Source: Bacteroidia bacterium (GTDB taxonomy: Bacteria; Bacteroidota; Bacteroidia; Bacteroidales; Azobacteroidaceae). From it: 24,357 nt of DNA. The notes beneath the pieces are model-generated. The model made no database searches and was not told where the DNA came from. It saw only the letters and a list, made by a program, of their open reading frames with translations. Positions 8,457 to 16,995 of the stretch are shown here, one piece after another (position 1 is the first letter of the stretch; each line of letters starts with the position of its first letter). The DNA lies in assembly GCA_025999115.1 (NCBI GenBank), contig BNWW01000037.1:1-24357 (forward strand), written 5' to 3'. A program made the translations under genes and the position numbers.

Positions 8457-10157
8457 ATGTTTGTAGAAAATATTACCGGCGAGGAAAATAAGAAAAACCT
8501 CAATTTTATAGAAACGATTGTAGAAAACGATTTGGCGGAAGGCAAAAACAACGGAAGAATCCAAACCCGTTTTCCTCCCGAACCCAACGGCTACCTGCAT
8601 ATCGGCCATGCCAAAGCCATTTGTCTGGATTTCGGCATTGCGCAAAAATACGGCGGCATTTGTAACTTGCGTTTCGACGACACCAATCCCTCGAAAGAAG
8701 ATGTAGAATACGTCGATTCGATTATGGAAGATATTCAATGGCTTGGTTTTCAATGGAAAAATGTATATTATGCCTCGGATTATTTCCAGCAGTTGTGGGA
8801 TTTTGCCGTTCAACTGATTGAAGCCGGAAAGGCCTACATCGACGAACAATCGTCGGAAGACATTGCCAAACAAAAAGGCGCGCCCACGCAGGCCGGGCAA
8901 AATTCGCCTTACCGCGATCGCCCCGTCGAAGAAAGTTTGACCTTATTTAAAAAGATGAATACCGGCGAAATTGCCGAAGGCGCTATGGTTTTGCGTGCGA
9001 AAATCGACATGGCCAATCCGAATATGCACTTCCGTGATCCGATTATTTATCGCGTCATCCATCATCCGCATCATCGCACGGGAACGGCTTGGAAAGCCTA
9101 TCCGATGTATGATTTTGCACACGGTGAAAGCGATTATTTTGAGGGAGTTACACATTCGATCTGTACTTTAGAATTTGTGGTGCATCGCCCGCTTTACGAT
9201 TGGTTTGTGGACGAATTGAAAACCTTCCGCCCCGAAGACGGCGATTACCGTCCCCGGCAATACGAATTTAACCGTTTGAATCTCACTTATACGATGATGA
9301 GTAAGCGGAAGCTGCTGCAATTGGTTCAGGAAGAATTGGTTAGCGGTTGGGACGACCCGCGTATGCCCACCTTGGCCGGTTTGCGCCGCCGCGGTTATAC
9401 GCCCGAATCGATTCGCCATTTTGTGGATAAAATCGGTTATACCAAAGTGGAAGCGTTGAACGACATCGCCTTGCTTGAACACGCTGTTCGCGAAGATTTG
9501 AATGCCACGGCCAAACGTGTTTCGGCGGTTATCGACCCCGTTAAATTGATTCTGACCAATTATCCGGAAGGAAAAACAGAGCAATTGGAAGCGGTGAATA
9601 ATCCCGAAGACGAATCGGCTGGCTCGCATGAAATCACTTTCAGCCGTGAACTTTTTATTGAACGGGAAGATTTTATGGAAGATGCTCCGAAAAAATTCTT
9701 CCGAATGACACCCGGTCAGGAAGTGCGCCTCAAAAACGCCTATATCGTGAAATGTACGAGTTGCCAAAAAGATGAAAACGGAAATATTACGGAAATTTAC
9801 GCCGAATACGACCCGCAAACCCGTAGCGGAATGCCCGAAGCCAATCGCAAAGTAAAAGGTACGCTGCATTGGGTGTCGGTCGAACACAGTCTGCCGGCCG
9901 AAGTACGGTTATACGATCGTTTGTTTTCGGTCGAAAATCCTTCGGAAGAAAAAGATACCGATTTCCGCGATTTGCTGAATCCCGAATCGTTGATTGTAAA
10001 AACCGACGTCCGCGTGGAAAAAGAATTGTTGAAGGCGCAACCGCTCGACCATTTCCAATTCCAACGCATCGGTTATTTCAATCTCGACCTCGATTCTACG
10101 CCTGCCGGTTTGATTTTCAATCGTACCGTTTCATTAAAAGATTCAAAAAAATTATGA
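8457..10157 (+). CDS. glnS: Glutaminyl-tRNA synthetase
   Basis: 566 aa, a normal length for GlnRS. The class I motif PPEPNGYLHIGHAKAI has HIGH at residues 48-51, and the second signature is MMSKR at 280-284. LRFDDTNPSKEDVEYVDSI, the FNRLNLTYTMMSKRKL block and the two-lobed beta-barrel anticodon domain (about 340-555) are diagnostic of GlnRS rather than GluRS. It charges tRNA-Gln with glutamine in the cytoplasm, so the organism probably does not depend on GatCAB for this step. It begins 23 bases after a promoter box and is followed after 40 bases by a TPR gene; that gap holds ATAACTT/ATAATTC repeats. Confidence 0.97.
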   Translation: MFVENITGEENKKNLNFIETIVENDLAEGKNNGRIQTRFPPEPNGYLHIGHAKAICLDFGIAQKYGGICNLRFDDTNPSKEDVEYVDSIMEDIQWLGFQWKNVYYASDYFQQLWDFAVQLIEAGKAYIDEQSSEDIAKQKGAPTQAGQNSPYRDRPVEESLTLFKKMNTGEIAEGAMVLRAKIDMANPNMHFRDPIIYRVIHHPHHRTGTAWKAYPMYDFAHGESDYFEGVTHSICTLEFVVHRPLYDWFVDELKTFRPEDGDYRPRQYEFNRLNLTYTMMSKRKLLQLVQEELVSGWDDPRMPTLAGLRRRGYTPESIRHFVDKIGYTKVEALNDIALLEHAVREDLNATAKRVSAVIDPVKLILTNYPEGKTEQLEAVNNPEDESAGSHEITFSRELFIEREDFMEDAPKKFFRMTPGQEVRLKNAYIVKCTSCQKDENGNITEIYAEYDPQTRSGMPEANRKVKGTLHWVSVEHSLPAEVRLYDRLFSVENPSEEKDTDFRDLLNPESLIVKTDVRVEKELLKAQPLDHFQFQRIGYFNLDLDSTPAGLIFNRTVSLKDSKKL

Positions 10158-10165
10158 GCCATTAC

Positions 10166-10190
10166 AACTCATAACTTATAATTCATAACT
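10166..10190. repeat. AT-rich heptamer repeat between glnS and the TPR gene
   Basis: ACTCATAACTTATAATTC and ATAACT follow one another in the 40-base gap; read on the minus strand these are TTATGAA-like units, the same family as in the gldK-gldL gap. Function is unknown. Confidence 0.65.
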
Positions 10191-10197
10191 AAAAACG

Positions 10198-11310
10198 ATG
10201 TTCAATTTCGGCGATTTCGAAGATATTTATCAGGATAACACTCCGCAAGAACCCTATCCCGATTTTTTTGAAGAATGGGATGAGGCTTTGTCGGCCGGTC
10301 GTTCGCCGCGTTTTTTAGATTCCGAAGAAATCTGTGAAGTTATTGATATTTACTTCGATGAAGGGGAATTGGAAAAAGCGCGGAAATCCATTCGTTATGC
10401 CTTGACTTTCTATCCCAACGATGTAGATATGGTGGCGGATATTTTGTTGATACTGAACGATTTCGAGATGTGGGAAGATTTGCTGACCATTGCCGATGAT
10501 TATCAGAAACAAGCAGATGTTTGGTTGGATGTACACCGGCTCAGCGCTTTATTGCATCTGGGAATGGAAGAAGACGCTTTTGCTGCATTCCGGCGCCAAC
10601 AAAAGAAATACGAAGCTAACAAAGACGACCTTTCCATCCTCTATCAAGCGATGGGCGAAGCTTTGAATGATGTTGATTTATTCGATGCGGCCATCGATGT
10701 GATGGATGAAGCGATTCGCCGGATGGGTATTCAAGTGGAATTTTACTGGTTGCAATTACGCGCATACGTTTTGATGGAAGACAAGGATAAATCCTTGGAA
10801 TTGGCGAATAAGATCGAACATACCAGTCCGATGGACGGCGACAGTTGGCACCGTTTGGGTTTGCTTTACGCCGAAGATTTGGAAGAACCCGAAAAAGCCA
10901 TCGACGCTTTTGAATTTGCCGAATCGCTGGGTTATAATGATCCTGAAAACCTCATCCAACTCATCGCATTATACGAAAAATACGGCGTATATGTGAAAGC
11001 CTTGGAAAAGTTGAACGATTATTTAGGCCGGTTTGAAGCCAATAGCATGATCCATTTAATGGGCGTAGCCATTTGTTCTAAATTAGAAAATTGGAAAGAG
11101 GCCTTGAAATATGTGAATGCCGCTTTGCGCTATACTCCCGATTTTCCCGCTTTGTACTTGTATAAAAGCAATGTATTGTATTTATTGGGCGAACCGCAAA
11201 AGGCCAAAAGCGCGTTGGAGGAAGGTTTGACAAAAACCATCGACGAAGAAGAAAGATCCGAATTACGAAAAGAATTAATAAAATTACGGGAAGAATTTCC
11301 CGACATTTAA
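10198..11310 (+). CDS. Tetratricopeptide-repeat protein
   Basis: 370 aa, acidic, with no signal peptide or membrane segment, so probably cytoplasmic. Helical repeats of the TPR type run through most of it: for example LEKARKSIRYALTFYPNDVD, DSWHRLGLLYAEDLEEPEKA, YVKALEKLNDYL and NWKEALKYVNAALRYTPDFP. It probably mediates protein contacts; the partner is unknown. It sits between glnS and the ferredoxin gene, with only six bases before the latter. From memory, a TPR gene next to a KorD-like ferredoxin and the korA/korB genes is a common Bacteroidales arrangement, so a link to that oxidoreductase is possible but unproven. Confidence 0.9.
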   Translation: MFNFGDFEDIYQDNTPQEPYPDFFEEWDEALSAGRSPRFLDSEEICEVIDIYFDEGELEKARKSIRYALTFYPNDVDMVADILLILNDFEMWEDLLTIADDYQKQADVWLDVHRLSALLHLGMEEDAFAAFRRQQKKYEANKDDLSILYQAMGEALNDVDLFDAAIDVMDEAIRRMGIQVEFYWLQLRAYVLMEDKDKSLELANKIEHTSPMDGDSWHRLGLLYAEDLEEPEKAIDAFEFAESLGYNDPENLIQLIALYEKYGVYVKALEKLNDYLGRFEANSMIHLMGVAICSKLENWKEALKYVNAALRYTPDFPALYLYKSNVLYLLGEPQKAKSALEEGLTKTIDEEERSELRKELIKLREEFPDI

Positions 11311-11316
11311 GCATAT

Positions 11317-11538
11317 ATGGGAAAGATACGAGGAACGGTAGTCATTGACACGGTTCGTTGCAAAGGATGCAATTTATGCGTAACGGCTTGTCCGGCAGAT
11401 GTTTTGGCATTAGGAAAAGAAGTGAATGCCAAAGGTTATAATTTTGCTTATATGGCGAATCCCGGCAATTGCATTGGTTGCGCTAATTGCGGTTATGTTT
11501 GTCCCGATGCTTGTATTACCGTTTACAAAGTGAAGTAG
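11317..11538 (+). CDS. 2x[4Fe-4S] ferredoxin, KorD-like delta subunit of 2-oxoacid:ferredoxin oxidoreductase
   Basis: 73 aa with two full cluster-binding motifs, CKGCNLCVTACP (Cys15, 18, 21, 25) and CIGCANCGYVCP (Cys52, 55, 58, 62). The start GTVVIDTVRCKGCNLC and the spacing resemble the small delta subunit (KorD/VorC type) that passes electrons in 2-oxoglutarate or branched-chain 2-oxoacid oxidoreductases; a stand-alone ferredoxin remains possible. It is probably co-transcribed with the TPR gene. The korA/korB genes expected next are absent: the next gene, uxuA, runs the other way and the two 3' ends overlap by 23 bases. Confidence 0.85.
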   Translation: MGKIRGTVVIDTVRCKGCNLCVTACPADVLALGKEVNAKGYNFAYMANPGNCIGCANCGYVCPDACITVYKVK

Positions 11539-12691
11539 CCGCCGCTAAAATTCCATCCACTTGCGCCAAAGCATACATCCGTCCCAAAAACGAATAGCCC
11601 GGATTGTAAACATTGTGTGCAATATCGCTCAACATCAATTTTCCGTGATCGACACGCATGGGCAAATTGGGATTTTCCTTTTCAAAAATTTGCACTAATT
11701 CTACTAAATGTCCGCGTCCTGCGAGGTGCGAGGCTTCCGTAAAACTGCCGTCGGGTGTTACGGTGGTGCTGCGCAGATGAATAAAATGCGTTCGTTCGGC
11801 AAACCGGTGGGCTAATCCGGGAACATCATTATGTAAACCGGCGCTTAACGAACCGGCGCAGAAAGTCAGTCCGTTGCGGGGATTGGGTACGGCATTCAAT
11901 AACCATTCGATGTCGTCGCCTGAACCGGCAATGCGTGGTAATCCTAAAACCGGAAAAGGCGGGTCGTCGGGATGAATGCAAAGGTTTACATCGTATTCTT
12001 CGGCCGCAGGAATAATTTGCTCCATGAAATATTGAAAATTTTCGCGCAATTGATTTTTATCTATTCCTTGATACAAAGCCAATAAATGTTTGAAAATCGC
12101 CATCGGATTTTGGTCGTCTTCCTTAATATTTCCGTTTACAAAACCTTGTGTTTTAACGACAATCGTATCTATCAAGGCCTCTTTTTCGACTTCCGTAATG
12201 ATTTTATCCAATTCATCTACTTTTTTCATTTCTTCGGCGGAATAGTCGTTTTCCGCGTTTTTGCGTTGCAAAATGCAACAATCGAAGTAGGCGAAACTGA
12301 TTTTATCGAAATAGAGCGAATAGGTTCCGTCTTCATTTTTCTTCGCCAAATCGGTGCGAATCCAATCCAGTACCGGCATAAAATTGTAGCAAACGGTTTT
12401 TACGCCGGCTTTTCCCAGATTGGCCAAACTTATTTTATAATTTTCAATCCATTGGCCGCGGTCTTTTCCTCCGTATTTGATGCTTTCCGATACGGGTAAA
12501 CTTTCGACGACCGACCAGCGTAAACCGGCTTTTTCGATGTATTGTTTCAAATCGAGAATGGTTTCCAGCGGCCAAACTGCTCCGTTAGGAATATCGTGTA
12601 AAGCTGTAACAATGCCTTCCACGCCGATTTGACGTAACATTTGCAGGCTAATAGCATCTTTTTTACCGAACCAGCGCCATGTTTTTTCCAT
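11516..12691 (-). CDS. uxuA: D-mannonate dehydratase
   Basis: 391 aa, close to the 394 aa of E. coli UxuA. I chose the ATG at 12691 (MEKTWRWFGKKDAISLQMLR) over one 48 bases upstream because the family starts with this motif and a promoter box lies directly before it. VCYNFMPVLDWIRTDL, LCIHPDDPPFPVLGLPRIAG, LTFCAGSLSAG, THFIHLRST and MRVDHGK are UxuA signatures and hold the His, Cys and Asp residues of the metal site. It dehydrates mannonate to 2-keto-3-deoxygluconate in glucuronate breakdown, the expected fate of the sugar released by the GH67 in this locus. uxaC, uxuB and KDG kinase are not in the window. It has its own promoter after the terminator of the preceding gene. Confidence 0.95.
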   Translation of the reverse strand: MEKTWRWFGKKDAISLQMLRQIGVEGIVTALHDIPNGAVWPLETILDLKQYIEKAGLRWSVVESLPVSESIKYGGKDRGQWIENYKISLANLGKAGVKTVCYNFMPVLDWIRTDLAKKNEDGTYSLYFDKISFAYFDCCILQRKNAENDYSAEEMKKVDELDKIITEVEKEALIDTIVVKTQGFVNGNIKEDDQNPMAIFKHLLALYQGIDKNQLRENFQYFMEQIIPAAEEYDVNLCIHPDDPPFPVLGLPRIAGSGDDIEWLLNAVPNPRNGLTFCAGSLSAGLHNDVPGLAHRFAERTHFIHLRSTTVTPDGSFTEASHLAGRGHLVELVQIFEKENPNLPMRVDHGKLMLSDIAHNVYNPGYSFLGRMYALAQVDGILAAATSLCKR

Positions 12692-12707
12692 GATGATATA
12701 TTTTCGA

Positions 12708-12715
12708 CAAAGGTA
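12708..12715 (-). promoter_or_regulatory. uxuA promoter -7 box
   Basis: TACCTTTG followed by TCG on the minus strand fits TAnnTTTG and lies 16 bases upstream of the chosen uxuA ATG, leaving a very short leader. I find no TTG at -33. The box excludes the longer uxuA start at 12739, which would lie upstream of it. Confidence 0.5.
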
Positions 12716-12719
12716 TATA

Positions 12720-12746
12720 AAAAAATAGGGAGTTTTCACTCCCTAT
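12720..12746 (-). terminator. Rho-independent terminator after the T9SS cargo gene
   Basis: On the minus strand ATAGGGAG, loop TGAAAA and CTCCCTAT form a perfect 8-bp stem (12725-12746) followed directly by a run of T. It begins 19 bases past the stop of the 383-aa gene. A second small hairpin (AACAAG/CTTGTT, 12750-12766) overlaps that stop codon. This separates the cargo gene from uxuA. Confidence 0.85.
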
Positions 12747-12764
12747 ACCAACAAGTTCTCCTTG

Positions 12765-13916
12765 TTATTTTACCAGCACTTTCGTCAGTTTCGCATTACC
12801 GGCTTTCACAATATAAACACCTTTTTGCAAAGGAATTACTTGTCCGTTGCCGGCAACCGTTTGTTTCACTACGCGGCCGTCGATACCAAAAACCGTAACT
12901 TGGGCGTTGGCATTTACGCTGATTCCGCCTTCTACGGAAAGAACGGTGTTTTGATGTTGGTTGATGTTGGAAATTGCACTGCCTGCTTTCAGAATAAATT
13001 GAATGTTATCCAAATAGTAGTCTGCATTTTCAACCAACAAACCTACTCCCAAATCGAAAGCATTCAGCGCTTTTAATTCACTGCTCACAGTTGCAGGAAT
13101 TGCAATTTCTTTGAAAAGCCATTTACCTCTTTCATCGTTTGTTACTAAGTTGTCTGTTGCAAATGTTGCTTCGTTTGCCGTAAAAGAAGCGCCGGACACA
13201 CCCACAAAAACATCGAAATGTTTATAGTTATTTTGGTCTGAACTTCCGCCTTCTCCGAAATAGATGTCTAATTTAATTTTTTCCACATCGCCGAAAGTTT
13301 TATTTTCGGGCAGTGTAACCGTAAATTTCGGATACGAGTTCCAGTTCGTAGAAGTAAAATGTAAGGATTTGCCTGTACCCGAAGGATTGGCAGCAACCAC
13401 AGCCGAATACGTATCGACGCTCCATCCGATTCCTTGATAAACAGCTCCGGTTTCGTCGTTTTCAAAATCGAGAACGGCAGAGGGTTCAACGACTGCTCCG
13501 ACGGTAATCGAAGTCAAAGTTGCACCATTATATACATTAATGGTAATTCCTTTTTGATCGTATTGATCAACAAAATACTCGCCGTTGATTTTTGCAAAAT
13601 CTTTGAATTGCGCAATCGTAAATTCATACGCATTTTCTGCGCCTTCCGCTGAAATGGCTTTACAGTCAAAACCATAAGCGGCGGCAGCGTCCTCGTTATT
13701 GATGGGTTTAATAGTTCCGACACCCCAACCCGGAGCTACACTCGCATTCGCTTCGCCGGCGTTACTAATCGTAAGCACAACCGTAACCGTTTGATTACCG
13801 GCATAATTTTCATAATCCGTCAATAATACATTTCCGTATTGATCGAACGGAACGGATTGAGCGAACAAACTCATACTCAACAATAGAGCAAAAACAAAAA
13901 GTACTGTTTTCTTCAT
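12765..13916 (-). CDS. T9SS-secreted protein with two beta-sandwich modules, no catalytic domain
   Basis: 383 aa. Signal peptide 1-20 (MKKTVLFVFALLLSMSLFAQ). Residues about 22-140 form one beta-rich module (VTVVLTISNAG, GWGVGTIKPI). Residues about 147-310 form a second, starting AVLDFENDETG and ending NADYYLDNIQFILK, which resembles modules in two other proteins of this locus. The last 65 or so residues are a T9SS type A sorting domain: VTVFGIDGRVVKQT, LQKGVYIVKAGNAKLTKVLVK. It is therefore predicted to be exported by Sec, then by T9SS, and attached or released at the cell surface. I recognise no enzyme fold; binding of xylan or another plant glycan is a plausible guess from context. It has its own promoter box and terminator, so it may be expressed separately. 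Confidence 0.88.
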   Translation of the reverse strand: MKKTVLFVFALLLSMSLFAQSVPFDQYGNVLLTDYENYAGNQTVTVVLTISNAGEANASVAPGWGVGTIKPINNEDAAAAYGFDCKAISAEGAENAYEFTIAQFKDFAKINGEYFVDQYDQKGITINVYNGATLTSITVGAVVEPSAVLDFENDETGAVYQGIGWSVDTYSAVVAANPSGTGKSLHFTSTNWNSYPKFTVTLPENKTFGDVEKIKLDIYFGEGGSSDQNNYKHFDVFVGVSGASFTANEATFATDNLVTNDERGKWLFKEIAIPATVSSELKALNAFDLGVGLLVENADYYLDNIQFILKAGSAISNINQHQNTVLSVEGGISVNANAQVTVFGIDGRVVKQTVAGNGQVIPLQKGVYIVKAGNAKLTKVLVK

Positions 13917-13961
13917 TTTGATACTAATTTAAAATTAAACATAAATAAAAATTTGATGTTG

Positions 13962-13969
13962 CAAAATTA
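13962..13969 (-). promoter_or_regulatory. Promoter -7 box of the 383-aa T9SS cargo gene
   Basis: On the minus strand TAATTTTG followed by CAAC matches TAnnTTTG, 45 bases before the ATG at 13916. A TTG at the ideal -33 distance is not seen. It lies in the 107-base gap after the GH67 gene, the largest gap in the enzyme cluster, consistent with a new transcription unit. Confidence 0.45.
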
Positions 13970-14023
13970 AGCCATTTCAAAGCCATTGGCGGCATCCAAA
14001 TGTTACAAACGCTTTGTTGAATG

Positions 14024-15949
14024 TTACATTTTTATATCCGGCGGTATGGGTCGCCGCGAAAAAGTTTGGAAATAGAGCAGGCAGGCGTTTTTCCACCAGA
14101 CAGCGTCGTGCGCCTGTATTTTTAAACGGGATTCGACGAGTTGAAAACGTTCCGCATCGATGCGTTTTTTTTGATTTTGCCAAATCGCTTGAAATTCGCG
14201 GACTTGTTGAACGCCCGTATCGTATTGGTAACAAAGTTCATCCCATAAAATCCGGCCGCTTTTCATTTTATAATCCCAAGGAATGTGATGAAACCAGAGC
14301 AAATATTTTTCGGGACAACCGGCAGGGCGATTCCATTCGTCGCACAAGGGAGCGGGATATTGCGAAACGGCGTTGGAGCCGCCGGTTGTCCGGTCGAAAC
14401 CGATTCCCAGACTGTCGGCTTTGTGATAATAGGGTGGCAACCAATCGGGACGCGCGCCCGGAATATCACACCAAGGTTCGGGGCCATAATGATGTTCCCA
14501 TGCAAAAAGGTGATGCAAACCCAAGGGCATCATGTAATGAACGGCCGCTTCCCACGAATCAAGCATCCCGTTTTTTACCGGATGAATAAAAGCGGTATCG
14601 TTGGAAAAAGTCATTCGGAGCCATTCGCCGACAATGGTTTCGGGCGAAAGTTGATGACTCCACGCCAAACGGCCGAATGCGTACCAATTGGCTTGCGCAA
14701 AAGGATGTCCGCACCAATTGGGTTCATCTCCGGTGTTGGCCACTCCGGCTATTACTTTGAATGATTGGCCTTTAACGGAATCGAAAAATTCGCGCCACAT
14801 TGATGCCAGAAAGACTACATGATTGGCTTGTCCCAGATATTCTTGCGTGATTTGCAGTTCGGGCATCGTGGCCGTTCGGGTCATAGCGCCGAAAAGCGGA
14901 TGATAGGGTTCGCATGGTTGAAAATCGATGGGGCCGTTTTTGATTTGGATGATGACGTTGTCTCGAAATTGTCCGTCGAGCGGTAAAAATTCGTTATAGG
15001 CTTGTTTGGCGCGGTCGTCGCCGGATGAAGAATAGACGAAGGCGCGCCACATCACGATTCCGCCGTAGGGTAGGAGGGCGTCGGCCAAGAGATTGGCGCC
15101 ATCGGCGTGGCTTCGGCCGAAATCTTGCGGGCCGGGTTGTCCTTCGGAATTGGCTTTGACTAAGAAACCGCCGAAATCGGGAATCAGGCGGTAGATTTCA
15201 GCGGTTTTGTGTTTCCACCATTGTTGCACGTCTTTATCCAATGGGTCGGATGTTTTCAAACCGCCGATAATCGCGGGTGCGGAAAAATTGATGGACAAAT
15301 AGACTTTCATTCCGTAAGGCCGGAAAATATCGGCCAGTGTTTTTACTTTTTTCAACATTCCGGTAGTCAGGAATTGCGGCGAGGCGTTGACATTATTTAA
15401 AACCGTTCCGTTGATGCCGATGGAAGCGTTGGCGCGGGCATATTCTTGGTAGCGCGGCGAAATTTTTTCAGGCAAGTCGTCCCATTGCCAGAGGGATTTT
15501 CCGGCATATCCGCGTTCGATACTTCCATCTAAATTGTCCCAATGATTTAAAATCCGGATATCGCTGTCGGGAATTTCGATGATGGGAAAGCTGATAGGTT
15601 GATTTTCGGTTTGTTGCAAACGTAAAAGATGATAGGCGCCGTAGAGTAGACCGGCTTCGGTGGATGCTTGGATGGTAATGTCTTGCTGTTGGTTTTCGGA
15701 AATAACATAAGAGTCAATGACTTTTCCTTCAATGGTTTGCAATTCCAATTTCACCGGAGCGCCTTTCCATTGGGTTTGCAATTCTTGGCAGGCGATGTTG
15801 ATGGTTGGGCTTTTTCGATTGGCTGAAACTTGTGCCGTGGCGTTTTTTTCGGCAGGTAACCACAAGCGGCTACCGTTTTCGGCGTAGGTGTGTGGAACCA
15901 ACGCAAAAAACAGGACCAACAGGATATGGATTTTGAAAGTATGGTTCAT
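14024..15949 (-). CDS. aguA: GH67 alpha-glucuronidase
   Basis: 641 aa. Signal peptide 1-23 (cut after HTYA) and no sorting domain, so probably periplasmic. Family signatures: ILNHWDNLDGSIERGYAGKS, WQWDDLP, FGGFLVKANSEGQPGPQDFG and IIQIKNGPIDFQPCEPYHPL. The three catalytic acids are Glu269, Asp342 and Glu370; their spacing (73 and 28 residues) is identical to Glu292, Asp365 and Glu393 of Cellvibrio GlcA67A as I remember it. GH67 removes 4-O-methyl-glucuronic acid from the non-reducing end of short xylo-oligosaccharides such as those made by GH10. Its ATG overlaps the GH43 stop (ATGA), so the two are probably translationally coupled. The released sugar can feed UxuA downstream. Confidence 0.96.
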   Translation of the reverse strand: MNHTFKIHILLVLFFALVPHTYAENGSRLWLPAEKNATAQVSANRKSPTINIACQELQTQWKGAPVKLELQTIEGKVIDSYVISENQQQDITIQASTEAGLLYGAYHLLRLQQTENQPISFPIIEIPDSDIRILNHWDNLDGSIERGYAGKSLWQWDDLPEKISPRYQEYARANASIGINGTVLNNVNASPQFLTTGMLKKVKTLADIFRPYGMKVYLSINFSAPAIIGGLKTSDPLDKDVQQWWKHKTAEIYRLIPDFGGFLVKANSEGQPGPQDFGRSHADGANLLADALLPYGGIVMWRAFVYSSSGDDRAKQAYNEFLPLDGQFRDNVIIQIKNGPIDFQPCEPYHPLFGAMTRTATMPELQITQEYLGQANHVVFLASMWREFFDSVKGQSFKVIAGVANTGDEPNWCGHPFAQANWYAFGRLAWSHQLSPETIVGEWLRMTFSNDTAFIHPVKNGMLDSWEAAVHYMMPLGLHHLFAWEHHYGPEPWCDIPGARPDWLPPYYHKADSLGIGFDRTTGGSNAVSQYPAPLCDEWNRPAGCPEKYLLWFHHIPWDYKMKSGRILWDELCYQYDTGVQQVREFQAIWQNQKKRIDAERFQLVESRLKIQAHDAVWWKNACLLYFQTFSRRPIPPDIKM

Positions 15950-16905
15950 TCCATTGTTTTAATTGTCCCATCGGTATTATACTCCAATTCTGCCACCTTC
16001 AAACTACGCAACCAAGTAACGCCTCCCGAAGGCGCGCAATCGTGATGAAACAAATACCATTTTCCGTTAAATTCTACGATGGCATGATGCGTTGTCCAAC
16101 CGGCAACGGGATGCAGAATGATTCCCTGATAAACAAACGGCCCGTAAGGATTATCGCCAATAGCATAACATAAAAGATGCGTGTCGCCGGTGGAATACGA
16201 AAAATAATATTTTCCGTTGTATTTGTGTATCCACGAGGCCTCAAAAAAGCGACGTTCGTTATCGCCGGCGGTCAATGGATTTCCGTTTTTGTCTAAAATG
16301 ACTACCGGGCGCGGTTCTTCGGCAAATTGCAACAGATCGTCGCTCAATTTTACGATACGTGAAGGGATGGCCGGTTCGTCGCCGGCCGGAAAAGCGGCGC
16401 TTTCGAGGGCTTTGTTGTCGCGGTAACGTTGCAATTGTCCGCCCCACAGGCCGCCGAAATACATATAGAAATTGCCGTCGCCGTCGTCTAAAATGGCAGG
16501 GTCGATACTGTAACTGCCCCGGATTGGGTCGGATAGGGGAATGAACGGGCCTTCGGGCTTGCCGGAAATCGCCACGCCGATGCGAAAAATATCGTTTTTG
16601 TCTTTGAGCGGAAAATAGAGGTAGTATTTGCCGTTTTTGAAAGCGACGTCGCAATCCCACAATTGCCGTCCGGCCCAAGGGATGTCTTTCACATCCAATA
16701 TTTTACCGTGATCGGTAACGATGCCGTTTTCGACGTCGTCCATCGAAAAAACGTGATAGTCGCACATGTCGAAATGGTCGCCGTTGTCGTTTTCGGGGAT
16801 GCCGCTTTCGCGGTCGTGTGAGGGGTAAATATACAAGCGGTTGTTGAACACGTGAACGGCCGGGTCGGCCATGTAATCATTTGGAACTAAATATCTTGCT
16901 TTCAT
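15946..16905 (-). CDS. GH43 beta-xylosidase/alpha-arabinofuranosidase, cytoplasmic
   Basis: 319 aa from the ATG at 16905 (MKARYLVPNDYMADPAVHVF). The frame extends 29 codons further upstream, but those would be read from a palindromic repeat, so I reject the longer start. The five-bladed propeller family is shown by ADPAV (general base Asp14), SIDPAILDD (pKa-tuning Asp135) and FFEASWIHK (general acid Glu222). There is no signal peptide, so it should act inside the cell on imported oligosaccharides, releasing xylose or arabinose; the exact bond cannot be told from reading. It overlaps the GH67 start by four bases and follows GH10. Confidence 0.92.
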   Translation of the reverse strand: MKARYLVPNDYMADPAVHVFNNRLYIYPSHDRESGIPENDNGDHFDMCDYHVFSMDDVENGIVTDHGKILDVKDIPWAGRQLWDCDVAFKNGKYYLYFPLKDKNDIFRIGVAISGKPEGPFIPLSDPIRGSYSIDPAILDDGDGNFYMYFGGLWGGQLQRYRDNKALESAAFPAGDEPAIPSRIVKLSDDLLQFAEEPRPVVILDKNGNPLTAGDNERRFFEASWIHKYNGKYYFSYSTGDTHLLCYAIGDNPYGPFVYQGIILHPVAGWTTHHAIVEFNGKWYLFHHDCAPSGGVTWLRSLKVAELEYNTDGTIKTME

Positions 16906-16923
16906 TTTATTTGTTTGATTTGC

Positions 16924-16995
16924 GTCATGGCGAGCTTGATCCACCATCCCATGATTAACGATTTTCGGGGGATGGCGCATCAAGTGCGCCATGAC
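16924..16995. repeat. REP-like imperfect palindrome at the GH10/GH43 junction
   Basis: Two 27-base arms, 16924-16950 and 16969-16995, are inverted copies matching at 23 of 27 positions; their common core reads CTTGAT between ATGGCG and CCATCCC. The right arm by itself folds into a perfect 8-bp hairpin (ATGGCGCA, loop TCAAG, TGCGCCAT). It resembles dispersed extragenic palindromes that I remember from many bacterial genomes. It supplies the last 13 codons and stop of GH10. Confidence 0.85.

Noticed and set aside
9168..9887. A 239-aa open frame on the minus strand within glnS, and similar long antisense frames in gldL, gldM, rho and GH10
   Set aside because: They lie opposite strongly conserved genes, have no recognisable domain, and reflect codon composition of the sense strand.
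12692..12739. A longer UxuA start (MKTPYFFIYLCRKYIIM)
   Set aside because: It lies upstream of the promoter box and within the terminator region; UxuA proteins start at the MEKTWRWFG-type motif.
16906..16992. A 29-residue N-terminal extension of GH43
   Set aside because: It would be encoded mainly by the REP-like palindrome, has no signal peptide character, and the family motif starts right after the ATG at 16905.
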